Part shown: positions 1 through 7,799 of the stretch, in pieces | Layout: each line of letters begins with the position of its first letter | Numbering within the stretch: position 1 is the first letter of the stretch | Assembly (NCBI GenBank): GCA_003135575.1 | Contig: PLCG01000002.1 | Span: 4,688-31,241, forward strand | DNA length: 26,554 bases | From: Nitrososphaerota archaeon | GTDB taxonomy: Archaea; Thermoproteota; Nitrososphaeria; Nitrososphaerales; Gagatemarchaeaceae | Reading direction: 5' to 3' | Translations under genes and position numbers: made by a program | The notes under the pieces: generated by a model | The model's database searches: none | Told to the model about the DNA's origin: nothing | Seen by the model: the letters and a program-made list of their open reading frames with translations, nothing else

Positions 1-950
1 TGGTGACCGGCGGGGCGGGCTTCATCGGGAGCCATCTTTGCGACAGGTTGATGCGGGAGAATCCGTCCAAACTTGTCGTCTTTGACGACTTCTCTCTTGG
101 GAAGATGAGAAACCTCAGCTCGATTCGCGATGACAGGAGAGTGTCAGTCTTCAGGAGAGACGCCAGGAGCTACAAGGAGCTGGAGGACGCGATGGTCGAC
201 CAGAGCATAGACGTGGTCTTCAACCTGGCGGTCATTCCCCTCCCCATGTCTCTGGAGCTCCCCATGGAGACGGTGATGACCAACATCGAGATAACCACGA
301 ACGTGTGCGAGCTCTTGCGGAAGGAGAAGTTCGAGACGCTGGTGCACTGCTCCTCGTCCGAAGCCTACGGGACGGCCCTCTATGTCCCCATGGACGAGGC
401 GCACCCAGAAAACCCGCTAACTCCCTACGCCGCTAGCAAGATCGCCTGCGACCAGGTGGCGGTCTCCTTTTTCAAGACATTCGGCCTCGACATATCGGTC
501 GCCAGGCCCTTCAACACATACGGGCCGCGCCAAAACGAGAAGTCGTATGCCGGGGTCATACCCCTGACCATCCAGAGACTTCTGAAGGGGGAGGCTCCAA
601 TGATATACGGTGACGGGAAGCAGACGCGGGACTACTCCTACGTCGCAGACACGGTCGAGGGGATTGTCGGTGTCTTCTCATGCCTTGATGCCAAGGGACG
701 AGTAGTCAACATCGCTAGCGGGAAGGAGGTGAGCATAATGACGCTCATCAAGAAGATAGTCAAGACCATGGGCTACACCGGGGAGATAGTCCACAAGCCC
801 GCCAGACCGGGGGACGTCCTCAGGCACAAGGGGGACATCTCCCTGGCAAGAAAGCTATTCGATTACGCCCCAAGGACTGGCTTCGACGAGGGCCTGAAGA
901 AGACGGTCGACTGGTACGTGCGCGAGCTTAAATCACCTAGCGCCTCGTGA
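1..950 (+). CDS. NAD-dependent sugar epimerase/dehydratase (extended SDR), 5' end cut by window
   Basis: Extended short-chain dehydrogenase acting on a nucleotide sugar in the cytoplasm. The frame is open to the left edge: the first in-frame GTG (position 3) is the Val of the V-T-G-G-A-G-F-I-G nucleotide-binding loop, so a few N-terminal residues are missing. Counting from that Val, the Rossmann glycine motif is at 3-9, the catalytic Ser region (CSSSEAYG) at 116-123, and the Tyr-x-x-x-Lys pair at Y142/K146. The R-P-F-N-T-Y-G-P-R-Q segment and the GDG-R-D-Y-V-D segment near 203-216 are typical of UDP-hexose 4-epimerases and of dehydratases such as LegB. The exact substrate cannot be read from sequence. 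The acyltransferase start is 9 bases downstream, and an aminotransferase follows on the other strand, so an acylated amino-sugar pathway is a reasonable inference. Confidence 0.9.
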   Translation, partial: VTGGAGFIGSHLCDRLMRENPSKLVVFDDFSLGKMRNLSSIRDDRRVSVFRRDARSYKELEDAMVDQSIDVVFNLAVIPLPMSLELPMETVMTNIEITTNVCELLRKEKFETLVHCSSSEAYGTALYVPMDEAHPENPLTPYAASKIACDQVAVSFFKTFGLDISVARPFNTYGPRQNEKSYAGVIPLTIQRLLKGEAPMIYGDGKQTRDYSYVADTVEGIVGVFSCLDAKGRVVNIASGKEVSIMTLIKKIVKTMGYTGEIVHKPARPGDVLRHKGDISLARKLFDYAPRTGFDEGLKKTVDWYVRELKSPSAS

Positions 951-959
951 TCCTCTCAG

Positions 960-1355
960 TTGGCCAGCCTCAACAAGGCCAGGTTCGTCGCGCCGAACGC
1001 CACGCTGGTCGGGAAAAAACTGCGGGTCGGCGAGGGCACCTGGATTGGCTACTACTGCCTCATCGATTCTCAGCTTGCACCACTGAAGATAGGAAAATGG
1101 TGCGACATATCCTCGGGCGCTCACATCTACACGCATTCAACCCACCTGCGGTGCACCGAGAGAGGCGGGAAGGTGGTCGGACCGGTCGTGCTTGGCGACC
1201 ACGTGTTCGTGGGCGCGAACTCCGTGATATTGCCTGACACCGAAATAGGCCATCACTCGATAGTGGGTGCGCTTTCGGTCGTCCGAGGAGCGTTCCCGCC
1301 CTATTCCTTGATAGTCGGCGCGCCTGCGAAACTCAAAGCAAAGCTAAAGGCGTGA
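960..1355 (+). CDS. Hexapeptide-repeat (left-handed beta-helix) acyltransferase
   Basis: 131-residue protein made almost entirely of imperfect hexapeptide repeats (for example I-G-K-W-C-D-I-S-S-G-A and L-G-D-H-V-F-V-G-A-N). This is the signature of trimeric left-handed beta-helix O- or N-acyltransferases that use acetyl-CoA or another acyl-CoA. Histidines at about 46-51 (T-H-S-T-H) lie where the catalytic His of such sugar acetyltransferases is often found. The C-terminal I-V-G-A-P-A-K motif is the usual end of the helix. The start chosen is TTG at 960, 9 bases after the stop of the epimerase, so the two are probably co-transcribed. Its 3' end overlaps the convergent aminotransferase by 12 bases. 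Acylation of the amino group made by that aminotransferase is the simplest role, by inference only. Confidence 0.85.
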   Translation: MASLNKARFVAPNATLVGKKLRVGEGTWIGYYCLIDSQLAPLKIGKWCDISSGAHIYTHSTHLRCTERGGKVVGPVVLGDHVFVGANSVILPDTEIGHHSIVGALSVVRGAFPPYSLIVGAPAKLKAKLKA

Positions 1356-2504
1356 GGCCGCCTTCAGCGAGTCCACAACGTAGGCCTGCTCCTCCTCGCT
1401 CAGAGATTCGAACAGGGGAAGGGTCAGGGAGCGCCGATACAACTTCTTGCTCACAGCCAACGTGCCCTTGGATATGCTGTGCTTGAACGAGGGCTGCACC
1501 CCCAAGGAATAGGTTCCCACTTGCGTCTCGACCCCGAACTTCTTCTTCAGCCGCGGCGAGAGCTTCTCGTTTCCTGGCAATGAACTTCCGAGCACGACTA
1601 CGTAGGACTGGTAGGTGTGGTACGCCCAGGATTCTTCCGTCGGCACCCGGACGTCCAACTTCGAAGACCTCAGCAGGTCGCCATACACCTCAGCCTGCCT
1701 CCTCCTGGAGCCTATGATCGAGTCGATTCTGCTCAGCTGGGCGATGCCGATCGCTGCGTGAACGTCGCTCATCCTGTAGTTGAGGCCGTTGTAGAGAAAC
1801 CTGACTCTGCCGTCCTTCTCTGTGACTTGGCCGTGGGACCTCATCGCCACTGCTCTTTCGTAGAGGCCCTTGTCATCGGTCACGAGGCATCCGCCCTCCG
1901 CCGTCGTCAACAGCTTCCGCGGATGGAAGCTGAAACAGACCGCCTTCCCGGACGACCCGACAAGCCTGCCCTTGTATTTCGTGCCGAAGGCCGTGGCGGC
2001 ATCTTCTATGACCGCGATTCCGTGCTTGTCTGCGATCTCGTAGACCTCGTCCATCTCGAACGGATGCCCGAAGGGGTGGACCGGGATGATCGCGGTCGTC
2101 CTTCTCGTGATGGCCGTCTTCATAGCGGAAGTGTCTATCGCGTACGTGGTGGCGTCCACGTCGACCAGCACCGGCTTTGACCCCGCCCTGACCGCTACGT
2201 TTCCAGTCGCGGGGAAAGTGAAATCGGGCACGATCACCTCGCCGGCGCTCTTCAGTCCAAGCGCATCTATCGCGAGGCTGAGGGAGGTCGTGCAGGAGGA
2301 GGTCGCGACGACGTATTTCGCCCCGAAGCGCATCGCGAGCTGGCGCTCGAACTCCTTGACCTTCGGACCTTGGGCCAGCCACCCCGACTCCAAGACTCCC
2401 CTGATTTCCTCCAGTTCCTGCTCGCCTACGGACGGGCGAGTGAGGGGGATTTCTCTCCTGGTCTTGGGCTCTCCGATCGCCTCGAGGTCGCGGATCTTCT
2501 GCAC
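1344..2504 (-). CDS. DegT/DnrJ/EryC1/StrS-family sugar aminotransferase
   Basis: 386-residue PLP-dependent aminotransferase that would aminate a keto nucleotide sugar. Visible family features are the N-terminal P-L-T-R-P-S-V-G start of the fold, the Asp of E-D-A-A at D168 (pairs with the PLP ring nitrogen), and S-F-H-P-R-K with the Schiff-base Lys at K197, followed by L-T-T-A-E-G-G. Length matches the family. The GTG start at 2504 is 3 bases downstream of the asnB stop, so this gene is the second cistron of an asnB-aminotransferase operon on the minus strand. It converges on the acyltransferase. Product stereochemistry (3-amino or 4-amino) cannot be decided from the sequence. Confidence 0.93.
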   Translation of the reverse strand: MQKIRDLEAIGEPKTRREIPLTRPSVGEQELEEIRGVLESGWLAQGPKVKEFERQLAMRFGAKYVVATSSCTTSLSLAIDALGLKSAGEVIVPDFTFPATGNVAVRAGSKPVLVDVDATTYAIDTSAMKTAITRRTTAIIPVHPFGHPFEMDEVYEIADKHGIAVIEDAATAFGTKYKGRLVGSSGKAVCFSFHPRKLLTTAEGGCLVTDDKGLYERAVAMRSHGQVTEKDGRVRFLYNGLNYRMSDVHAAIGIAQLSRIDSIIGSRRRQAEVYGDLLRSSKLDVRVPTEESWAYHTYQSYVVVLGSSLPGNEKLSPRLKKKFGVETQVGTYSLGVQPSFKHSISKGTLAVSKKLYRRSLTLPLFESLSEEEQAYVVDSLKAASRL

Positions 2505-2507
2505 GGC

Positions 2508-4415
2508 CTAGGCCACGACTCCCATGCCGTTCTCAGGGACACCGACGAGGTCGTTCTCGACGTACATCTTGTACCAGGTCACGAAGACGACCAGTGAAAA
2601 CAGCTTGTTCGAGTTCAGGTAAGGGTCTTCCATCAGCGATTGGACCTTCTCCCGGTCAAACATCCCCGTGTAGCCCTTGGTCACCACTGGGTCCAATGCG
2701 CTCGAGACGACCTCCTTCCACTGCCTTTGCATCCAGCTCTCTATCGGAGCGCCGAAGCCCTGCTTCTTCCTGAAGGCGATCTCTTTGGGGATCAAGCCTT
2801 TCTTGACGGCCATCTTCTTGAATATGTACTTGCTTTCCCTGCCGCGAATCTTGAGGTTCGAAGGCATGCGCTCGACCAGAGTGACGAGCTCCTGGTCTAG
2901 CAACGGACACCTCACCTCGAGGGAGACGGCCATGCTCATCCTGTCCACCTTCACGAGGATGTCCTCCTCGAGATATCCCCTGACCGTCGCGTAGTCCACC
3001 ACGTCCAACGGGTCCTTGCTTGGGCAGTCGCGCATCAGGTTGCCATAGTACTCGTAGGTCCTTGCGACCGGTTGCGCCGCCAACCTCTCCTTCGAGTACA
3101 GGCCTCGCAGCCCGCCTTCGTCGAGCAGCGTGACGCGCATCGTGAGCCTCTCGCCGTAGGACTGGTCTGCGTAACCCTTCTCGTAGGCGTGCTGGGCCAT
3201 CCTCCTCGCCTGGCTGTTGATGGGGAGCGCCCGAAGCACCTTCAAGGACGGGCGCCTTAGCGACGCGGGGACTTTCGAGTAGAGCGAGTACGACTTTGGG
3301 TCCAGCAGGAACGGGTACCCCATGAAGACCTCGTCTCCTCCGTCGCCGCTGAGAGCCACTGTGACCTCCTTTCTGGTGACCTCAGACAGGAGATACGTGG
3401 GAATCATGGAATGGTCGGCGAACGGCTCGTCAAAGTGCCAGACCAGCCTCGGGAGCAGCTTGTGCGCGTCCGGCGTCACCGTGTACTCGTGGTGATCCGT
3501 GCCGAGGAATTCGGCCACCTGGCGCGCATAGCCGGTCTCGTCGGTTCCTGTGTCGAAGCCTATAGAGACGGTCGTCACCGGCTGCTCCGAGAGCCGGCTC
3601 ATGAAAGCCACGACCGTGCTCGAGTCTATCCCGCCTGAGAGAAAGGCTCCAAGGGGGACGTCGCTCCGCATCCTCACCTTCACCGCGTCCTGAATCGAAT
3701 GGAATAGAAGCTCCGTGAGCGAATCCTCGTCCATCGTGCTGTCGGGGTTCGGCTTGAAATCCCAATATTGGGTCACGGAGAGCCGGCCCTTCGAGTAGGT
3801 GGCATAGCTACCGGGGGGCAGCTTCCGGACCTCCTTGAAGATCGACAACGGGGAGGGCACGTACATGTACGTGAAGTAATGGTCCACCGCATCGTAGTCG
3901 AGCGTCCTGCCCAGGCCCTCGTAGCGCAGCAGAGACTTCAGCTCCGACGCAAAGAGGAAGACCCCGTCGCCGGCGAGAGCGTAGTAGAGCGGCTTCTTCC
4001 CGAACCTGTCCCTCGCGACGAAGAGCGTCTTGGCCTTCGCGTCCCAGATTGCGAAGGCGAACATCCCCCGGAGGTGGTTCACGCAAAGGCTTCCCCACGC
4101 CTCGTAAGCGTGGACCAGCGTCTCCGTGTCTGAGGCGGTGTAGAACCTGTGCCCCAGTCCTTCTAGCTCCTTCTTGAGCTCCAGGTAGTTGTAGATCTCG
4201 CCGTTGAAGACGACCCAGACCGACCCATCCTCGTTGTGGATCGGCTGGTCTCCGGTCGCGAGGTCTATGATCTTGAGCCGGTCTATCCCAAGGCCGACGT
4301 CCGAGTCGAGGTAGTAGTCGGCCTTGTCAGGGCCCCTGTGCCTTATCGCGTCGCACATGGACTTGAGCAGAGGCTTGTCGGAAAGCCCCACAAATCCACA
4401 GATGCCGCAGCCCAT
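2508..4415 (-). CDS. asnB: Asparagine synthase-type glutamine-dependent amidotransferase (AsnB family)
   Basis: 635-residue class II glutamine amidotransferase fused to an ATP-pyrophosphatase domain. The glutaminase part carries the G-I-C-G-F-V-G start, R-G-P-D at about 27-30 and N-G-E-I-Y-N-Y at 71-77. The synthetase part has the PP-loop S-G-G-I-D-S-S at 260-266, then S-G-D-G-G-D-E and a late K-x-D-R-M-S-M motif. The start at ATG 4415 is preferred over an in-frame upstream codon at 4553, because it sits 29 bases from a TATA-like box and directly before the conserved N-terminus. The protein reads Met-Gly-Cys-Gly, whereas the nucleophile is normally Cys2; that is unusual. In polysaccharide loci AsnB homologues can amidate uronic acids, so asparagine synthesis is not the only possibility. 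The aminotransferase follows after 3 bases. Confidence 0.92.
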   Translation of the reverse strand: MGCGICGFVGLSDKPLLKSMCDAIRHRGPDKADYYLDSDVGLGIDRLKIIDLATGDQPIHNEDGSVWVVFNGEIYNYLELKKELEGLGHRFYTASDTETLVHAYEAWGSLCVNHLRGMFAFAIWDAKAKTLFVARDRFGKKPLYYALAGDGVFLFASELKSLLRYEGLGRTLDYDAVDHYFTYMYVPSPLSIFKEVRKLPPGSYATYSKGRLSVTQYWDFKPNPDSTMDEDSLTELLFHSIQDAVKVRMRSDVPLGAFLSGGIDSSTVVAFMSRLSEQPVTTVSIGFDTGTDETGYARQVAEFLGTDHHEYTVTPDAHKLLPRLVWHFDEPFADHSMIPTYLLSEVTRKEVTVALSGDGGDEVFMGYPFLLDPKSYSLYSKVPASLRRPSLKVLRALPINSQARRMAQHAYEKGYADQSYGERLTMRVTLLDEGGLRGLYSKERLAAQPVARTYEYYGNLMRDCPSKDPLDVVDYATVRGYLEEDILVKVDRMSMAVSLEVRCPLLDQELVTLVERMPSNLKIRGRESKYIFKKMAVKKGLIPKEIAFRKKQGFGAPIESWMQRQWKEVVSSALDPVVTKGYTGMFDREKVQSLMEDPYLNSNKLFSLVVFVTWYKMYVENDLVGVPENGMGVVA

Positions 4416-4439
4416 CCTGCTTTGTGGATCCCCAAGTCG

Positions 4440-4448
4440 CTTATGAAC
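4440..4448 (-). promoter_or_regulatory. Weak TATA-like box for asnB
   Basis: Minus-strand GTTCATAAG lies in the 43-base gap between asnB and the upstream membrane glycosyltransferase. Its centre is 29 bases before the ATG at 4415, the spacing expected for an archaeal leaderless transcript. The match to a TATA consensus is weak. Confidence 0.4.
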
Positions 4449-4458
4449 ATACTGGGCT

Positions 4459-6258
4459 CTACGACCATCGAAGATGGACTTCGTAGAGCGAAAAGTCAGA
4501 GCCGTGCAGCACGGGCTGGACCCCATGTACGGTGAAGGTGGCGAAGGAATCAACGTTGAATGTCGCGTTGGCGTCCAAGAGCTGCGCGATGAAGCGTTGC
4601 TCGGTGGGAATGGGCGTCGCGGGCAAATAGTAGATGTAGAAGACAGACCACCTCAGCGATGCGAGCTCGTTCAACGTCATTTCTGAATACAGGGGGTTTT
4701 GGCCGATTGAGAACGCCTGCACGTGCAACTCCTGCACCCCGGGAGTGAACGACCACCCATAGGGAACCCCAAGCAGATTGACAGCCTGGTTGCTGTCGTT
4801 CGCCGAGAAGTAGTTCCTCAAGAGCACCGCGTCCGAGCGATACCCCAGCTGGAACGGGTTCTGCGTCGTGTAATTGAAGTTGGACGAAGCGTAGACTTGG
4901 TAGACCGGGACCGCGACAAGGAGGAAGACGACGAACACCGCAGCAAGACCAAACATCCTCTTGCGGTTCTTCGAGACTATGAATAGGAAGAAGGGAGCCG
5001 CGAGGAAGTATGCGGGCAGGGCCGTGTCAGAGAACCTGATCAGGGTCGAGTAGTTCTGGAGGGAGAAGTAGTAGGGGTCAGGGGCGTAGATGAACGAGAC
5101 GACCAGGTACGACCCAAGGGCGGTCAAGGAGGCAAACAGCGCGAATCTGGCCATCGGCTCAGAGCGTCGAAAGGCCCTCCGAAACAGAATCAAGAACCCT
5201 GCGAGGCCCAGTCCGAAACAGATTGGACCCCACCCCAAGACTAGCCCTCCCAAGAAGATCAGCAGCGTGTTGGCGAGGACGAACTGTCTGTAGAATGGGA
5301 CCGATGACGTGGACGTCCTGACCGTCGTAGTATTGCTTACCGTTGTGTTAGTGCTCACTATGCCGTTGACGGTGAACGTGTTGGTGACCGTAACCGAGGT
5401 GGTAATCGTGGTCGTGCTTACTGGGGCCGAAGTCACGGGATTGGCCGTGATGCCCTGGAGGATCTGCCCCGATATCGGAGCGACTTGCTGAGAGTAGGCG
5501 TGGCTCGGGACGGTAAGAAAGAAGGCGGCGGGGAGGACGAAGGCAAGCACCGACAGAGCCATCACCGCCTTGGTCCCGAGCCTGCGAGTTCTGATGGCGT
5601 CACTTCGCCTCGAGACAGCGATTGCTACTACTATCACGCCTCCCGCGACGAGGAACGCTTCGTACGGCTCACGCGTGCCGGAAGCGAATCCGAACAGACA
5701 GCAAGAGACGAACGCAAAGGCAACCATTCCGGACGCACTCCGGGACTTTAGGAGCCTTGCGAGGAAGTACATGCCGGACATCGCCATGCACAGGCCTACA
5801 GGCTCAGTGAGGAATCCCAACGACAGGAGGACGAACGATATCAGGGCGAAGCTGGAGAGCAGGGAGAGGGCGACTGTGACCTCGTTGAACTCCAGGACCT
5901 TCAACAGCTTGTAGAAGGCGATGAAGGTGGCCGCCGTCCAGAAAAAAAGGTAGAACGGCAAGAGATACGAGTACGCGTCGACGTTGGTTATCCCGAGCGC
6001 CTTGAAGAGGAGGATGTTCACCCAGCCGACGAACCAACGGTCTGAGTAGATATAGGCATGAACCGCGTCGAAGAAGTATCCGAATTCATCTGAGACGAAG
6101 AAGCCCGTCGTCCAATAGGAGTAGAAGCGATAGGCGCACATGGCCGCCATGGCCGCCAAGCAGATTGCGAGGGCTTTCGCGTCGAGCGTGCGAAGACTAG
6201 ACACTGACCTGATGCGCGACCCAACGATACCGAATGTCTTCTGGTATCGGCTCAGCAT
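4459..6258 (-). CDS. Multi-membrane GT-C-like glycosyltransferase with Thr-rich loop
   Basis: About 599 residues with roughly ten or more hydrophobic membrane segments. After the first segment comes F-V-S-D-E-F-G-Y, with an Asp-Glu pair at 57-58. This is the place and form of the catalytic acidic motif in the first outer loop of GT-C enzymes, which use polyprenyl-phosphate sugars. Residues 275-320 form a Ser/Thr/Val-rich stretch with two N-x-T sequons (N304, N309), predicted to lie outside the cell. The C-terminal 100 residues are a soluble, probably extracytoplasmic, domain. The start at ATG 6258 is preferred over GTG 6264 because the TATA-like box at 6281-6291 would place transcription start near 6260. 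It probably transfers a sugar to a lipid-linked or protein-linked glycan. Donor and acceptor are unknown. Confidence 0.72.
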   Translation of the reverse strand: MLSRYQKTFGIVGSRIRSVSSLRTLDAKALAICLAAMAAMCAYRFYSYWTTGFFVSDEFGYFFDAVHAYIYSDRWFVGWVNILLFKALGITNVDAYSYLLPFYLFFWTAATFIAFYKLLKVLEFNEVTVALSLLSSFALISFVLLSLGFLTEPVGLCMAMSGMYFLARLLKSRSASGMVAFAFVSCCLFGFASGTREPYEAFLVAGGVIVVAIAVSRRSDAIRTRRLGTKAVMALSVLAFVLPAAFFLTVPSHAYSQQVAPISGQILQGITANPVTSAPVSTTTITTSVTVTNTFTVNGIVSTNTTVSNTTTVRTSTSSVPFYRQFVLANTLLIFLGGLVLGWGPICFGLGLAGFLILFRRAFRRSEPMARFALFASLTALGSYLVVSFIYAPDPYYFSLQNYSTLIRFSDTALPAYFLAAPFFLFIVSKNRKRMFGLAAVFVVFLLVAVPVYQVYASSNFNYTTQNPFQLGYRSDAVLLRNYFSANDSNQAVNLLGVPYGWSFTPGVQELHVQAFSIGQNPLYSEMTLNELASLRWSVFYIYYLPATPIPTEQRFIAQLLDANATFNVDSFATFTVHGVQPVLHGSDFSLYEVHLRWS

Positions 6259-6280
6259 CTGCACGGTTCGAAGAGGTTGT

Positions 6281-6291
6281 GGAGATAAGCG
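6281..6291 (-). promoter_or_regulatory. TATA-like box for the 4459-6258 glycosyltransferase
   Basis: Minus-strand CGCTTATCTCC. Its centre is about 28 bases upstream of the ATG at 6258. It lies about 95 bases from an oppositely oriented TATA-like box at 6381, so the two membrane proteins are read divergently from one short intergenic region. Confidence 0.55.
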
Positions 6292-6380
6292 TTCCCCAGC
6301 CCTTGCGCGACGGCCGATATCGCGGCGAGATTCCAGAGGAACAGGACCGTGACTAGAAGAAACCGATACGCGCTCGAAAC

Positions 6381-6388
6381 TCTTTATC
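6381..6388 (+). promoter_or_regulatory. TATA-like box for the 6413-7780 membrane protein
   Basis: TCTTTATC on the plus strand, centred about 28 bases before ATG 6413. It fits a leaderless transcript and favours that codon over the in-frame ATG at 6404, which would lie upstream of the expected transcription start. Confidence 0.55.
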
Positions 6389-6412
6389 TGTCAAGATGCA
6401 AAGATGCGGCAG

Positions 6413-7780
6413 ATGCGCCTAAGAGATGTGCTTCTATTTGGCGTAATCGTTCGCTTGGCCATCGCGCCCTTCTTCGCTCACCCCTTCGACGTGTACGCTT
6501 GGTACACCGTCGGCGAGAGTGTAGTGAACGGCAAGGTGCCTCTTCAGAGCTTTCTTGTCCCGTATAGCTACTCTTTCTTCCTCTTCGTCTTTCCAGCGGC
6601 TTTCGCCTTCAGCTTTCTTTCGGGTTACCTAGGCTCCTACACCATCCCGATGTCCTCCCTAAACCAAGACCTCAATCCGGGCACGCCCATAAACATCCTC
6701 GTCGTGCCCGGCCCTCTGTTTGACCTGCTGGTGAAACTTCCCCTGATTCTCTGCGACCTGTTGGTCGCGCTCCTGATCTACAAGTTGATCATGAGGCATC
6801 TGGGCGACGAGAGGGTCGCCGTCTCTGCCTCCGCGCTATGGTTCCTCAATCCGCTGACGATATGGGTGTCTTCCGGGTGGGGAATGTTCGACACTCTGCC
6901 GGCGCTTTTCACTATTCTCGCCTTGTACTTCCTGCTCGACAAAAAATTCGCCCTTGCAGGTATGTCACTAGCCCTTGCAGTTGAAATGAAGTACTACGCA
7001 ATCGTGCTTCTCTTCCCCCTTCTCCTCGTCGCGTGGAGAAATAGCAGGTGGAGAGGGCTGGCAGAGGCGTTTAGCGGCAATGCGGCCGCGATATTCGTCC
7101 TCAGCGCACCTCTGCTCGCGGAGTCAGCATTGAGTTATACTACCTTGGTCGGCACTTGGGCGCCTTCTGGACTATATTACTCGGGCCTAACCTTCTGGAC
7201 GGCTCTTACGCTGTTCGTTCCTGGGATAAACCTGCCCCTTGTTTCAGGCGTTCTAGTCGCGGCGCTCCTTGTCATGACTTATTTGTGGACTTGGAAGAGA
7301 AGCTTAGCAACGGACTTGATATCTGCCTCAGTCTACTTCGGCCTGCCTATCCTAGTCTTGCTCGCAGCCTTCAGGTTCGTGGGGGAGAATTATTTCGTTT
7401 GGATCCTTCCCTTCGCTTCCATCATCGCCTCGCAGCATAGTCGCTACAGACCGCTCTTCTTCGTCATGAGTGTTGTTGCTTTGCTGTCAAGCGTAACCGA
7501 TTCTCTCTTGCCATACTACATGCTTCCAATGGCACCTTGGATCGGAGGTTACCTCGCTAGCTTGCTTTCCTCCGTAGCCCCTTACAGGGTTGCGCCTGCA
7601 GGTTCAGTGACCCAGACTCTTTCAATCGGGAAATTCTTCTTGTCAGTGCTCGGAATCTTAGCCACAGCTCTCCTCGTGTTGATTGTGCGCGAGTGGGTTG
7701 GAGTTCTTCGCGCTAAACCCAATGGGCAAGAAGAGCATCCGATCAAGACAACTTCCTCTGAAAATGTAGTCGCCTCATAG
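6413..7780 (+). CDS. Multi-membrane GT-C-like glycosyltransferase (PIG-M/GT87-like features)
   Basis: About 455 residues, dominated by hydrophobic helices. Directly after the first helix is H-P-F-D-V-Y-A-W-Y with Asp at about 26, the expected site of the first-loop acid of GT-C enzymes. S-G-W-G-M-F-D-T at 154-161, followed by a long helix and then E-M-K-Y-Y at 191-195, resembles the W-G-x-D plus K pattern seen in PIG-M-like and GT87-like mannosyltransferases. In-frame ATG codons are at 6404 and 6413; the promoter spacing favours the second. The gene is divergent from the neighbouring GT-C-like gene and convergent, with a 19-base gap, to rmlA. Transfer of a polyprenyl-phosphate-linked hexose outside the membrane is inferred. 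A transport or flippase function is less likely. Confidence 0.7.
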   Translation: MRLRDVLLFGVIVRLAIAPFFAHPFDVYAWYTVGESVVNGKVPLQSFLVPYSYSFFLFVFPAAFAFSFLSGYLGSYTIPMSSLNQDLNPGTPINILVVPGPLFDLLVKLPLILCDLLVALLIYKLIMRHLGDERVAVSASALWFLNPLTIWVSSGWGMFDTLPALFTILALYFLLDKKFALAGMSLALAVEMKYYAIVLLFPLLLVAWRNSRWRGLAEAFSGNAAAIFVLSAPLLAESALSYTTLVGTWAPSGLYYSGLTFWTALTLFVPGINLPLVSGVLVAALLVMTYLWTWKRSLATDLISASVYFGLPILVLLAAFRFVGENYFVWILPFASIIASQHSRYRPLFFVMSVVALLSSVTDSLLPYYMLPMAPWIGGYLASLLSSVAPYRVAPAGSVTQTLSIGKFFLSVLGILATALLVLIVREWVGVLRAKPNGQEEHPIKTTSSENVVAS

Positions 7781-7799
7781 ACGCTAAATCGAGACGTTC

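Noticed and set aside
1617..2511. Long open frames opposite the aminotransferase
   Set aside because: Shadows of a gene with intact catalytic motifs; their translations have no domain and are rich in Arg, Pro and Gly, as GC-rich antisense frames are.
3411..4133. Plus-strand frames opposite asnB
   Set aside because: asnB is complete with all motifs; the opposing frames have no recognisable domain or promoter.
4416..4553. N-terminal extension of asnB to 4553
   Set aside because: It overlaps the end of the upstream glycosyltransferase, lies before the TATA-like box, and adds low-quality sequence before the conserved glutaminase start.
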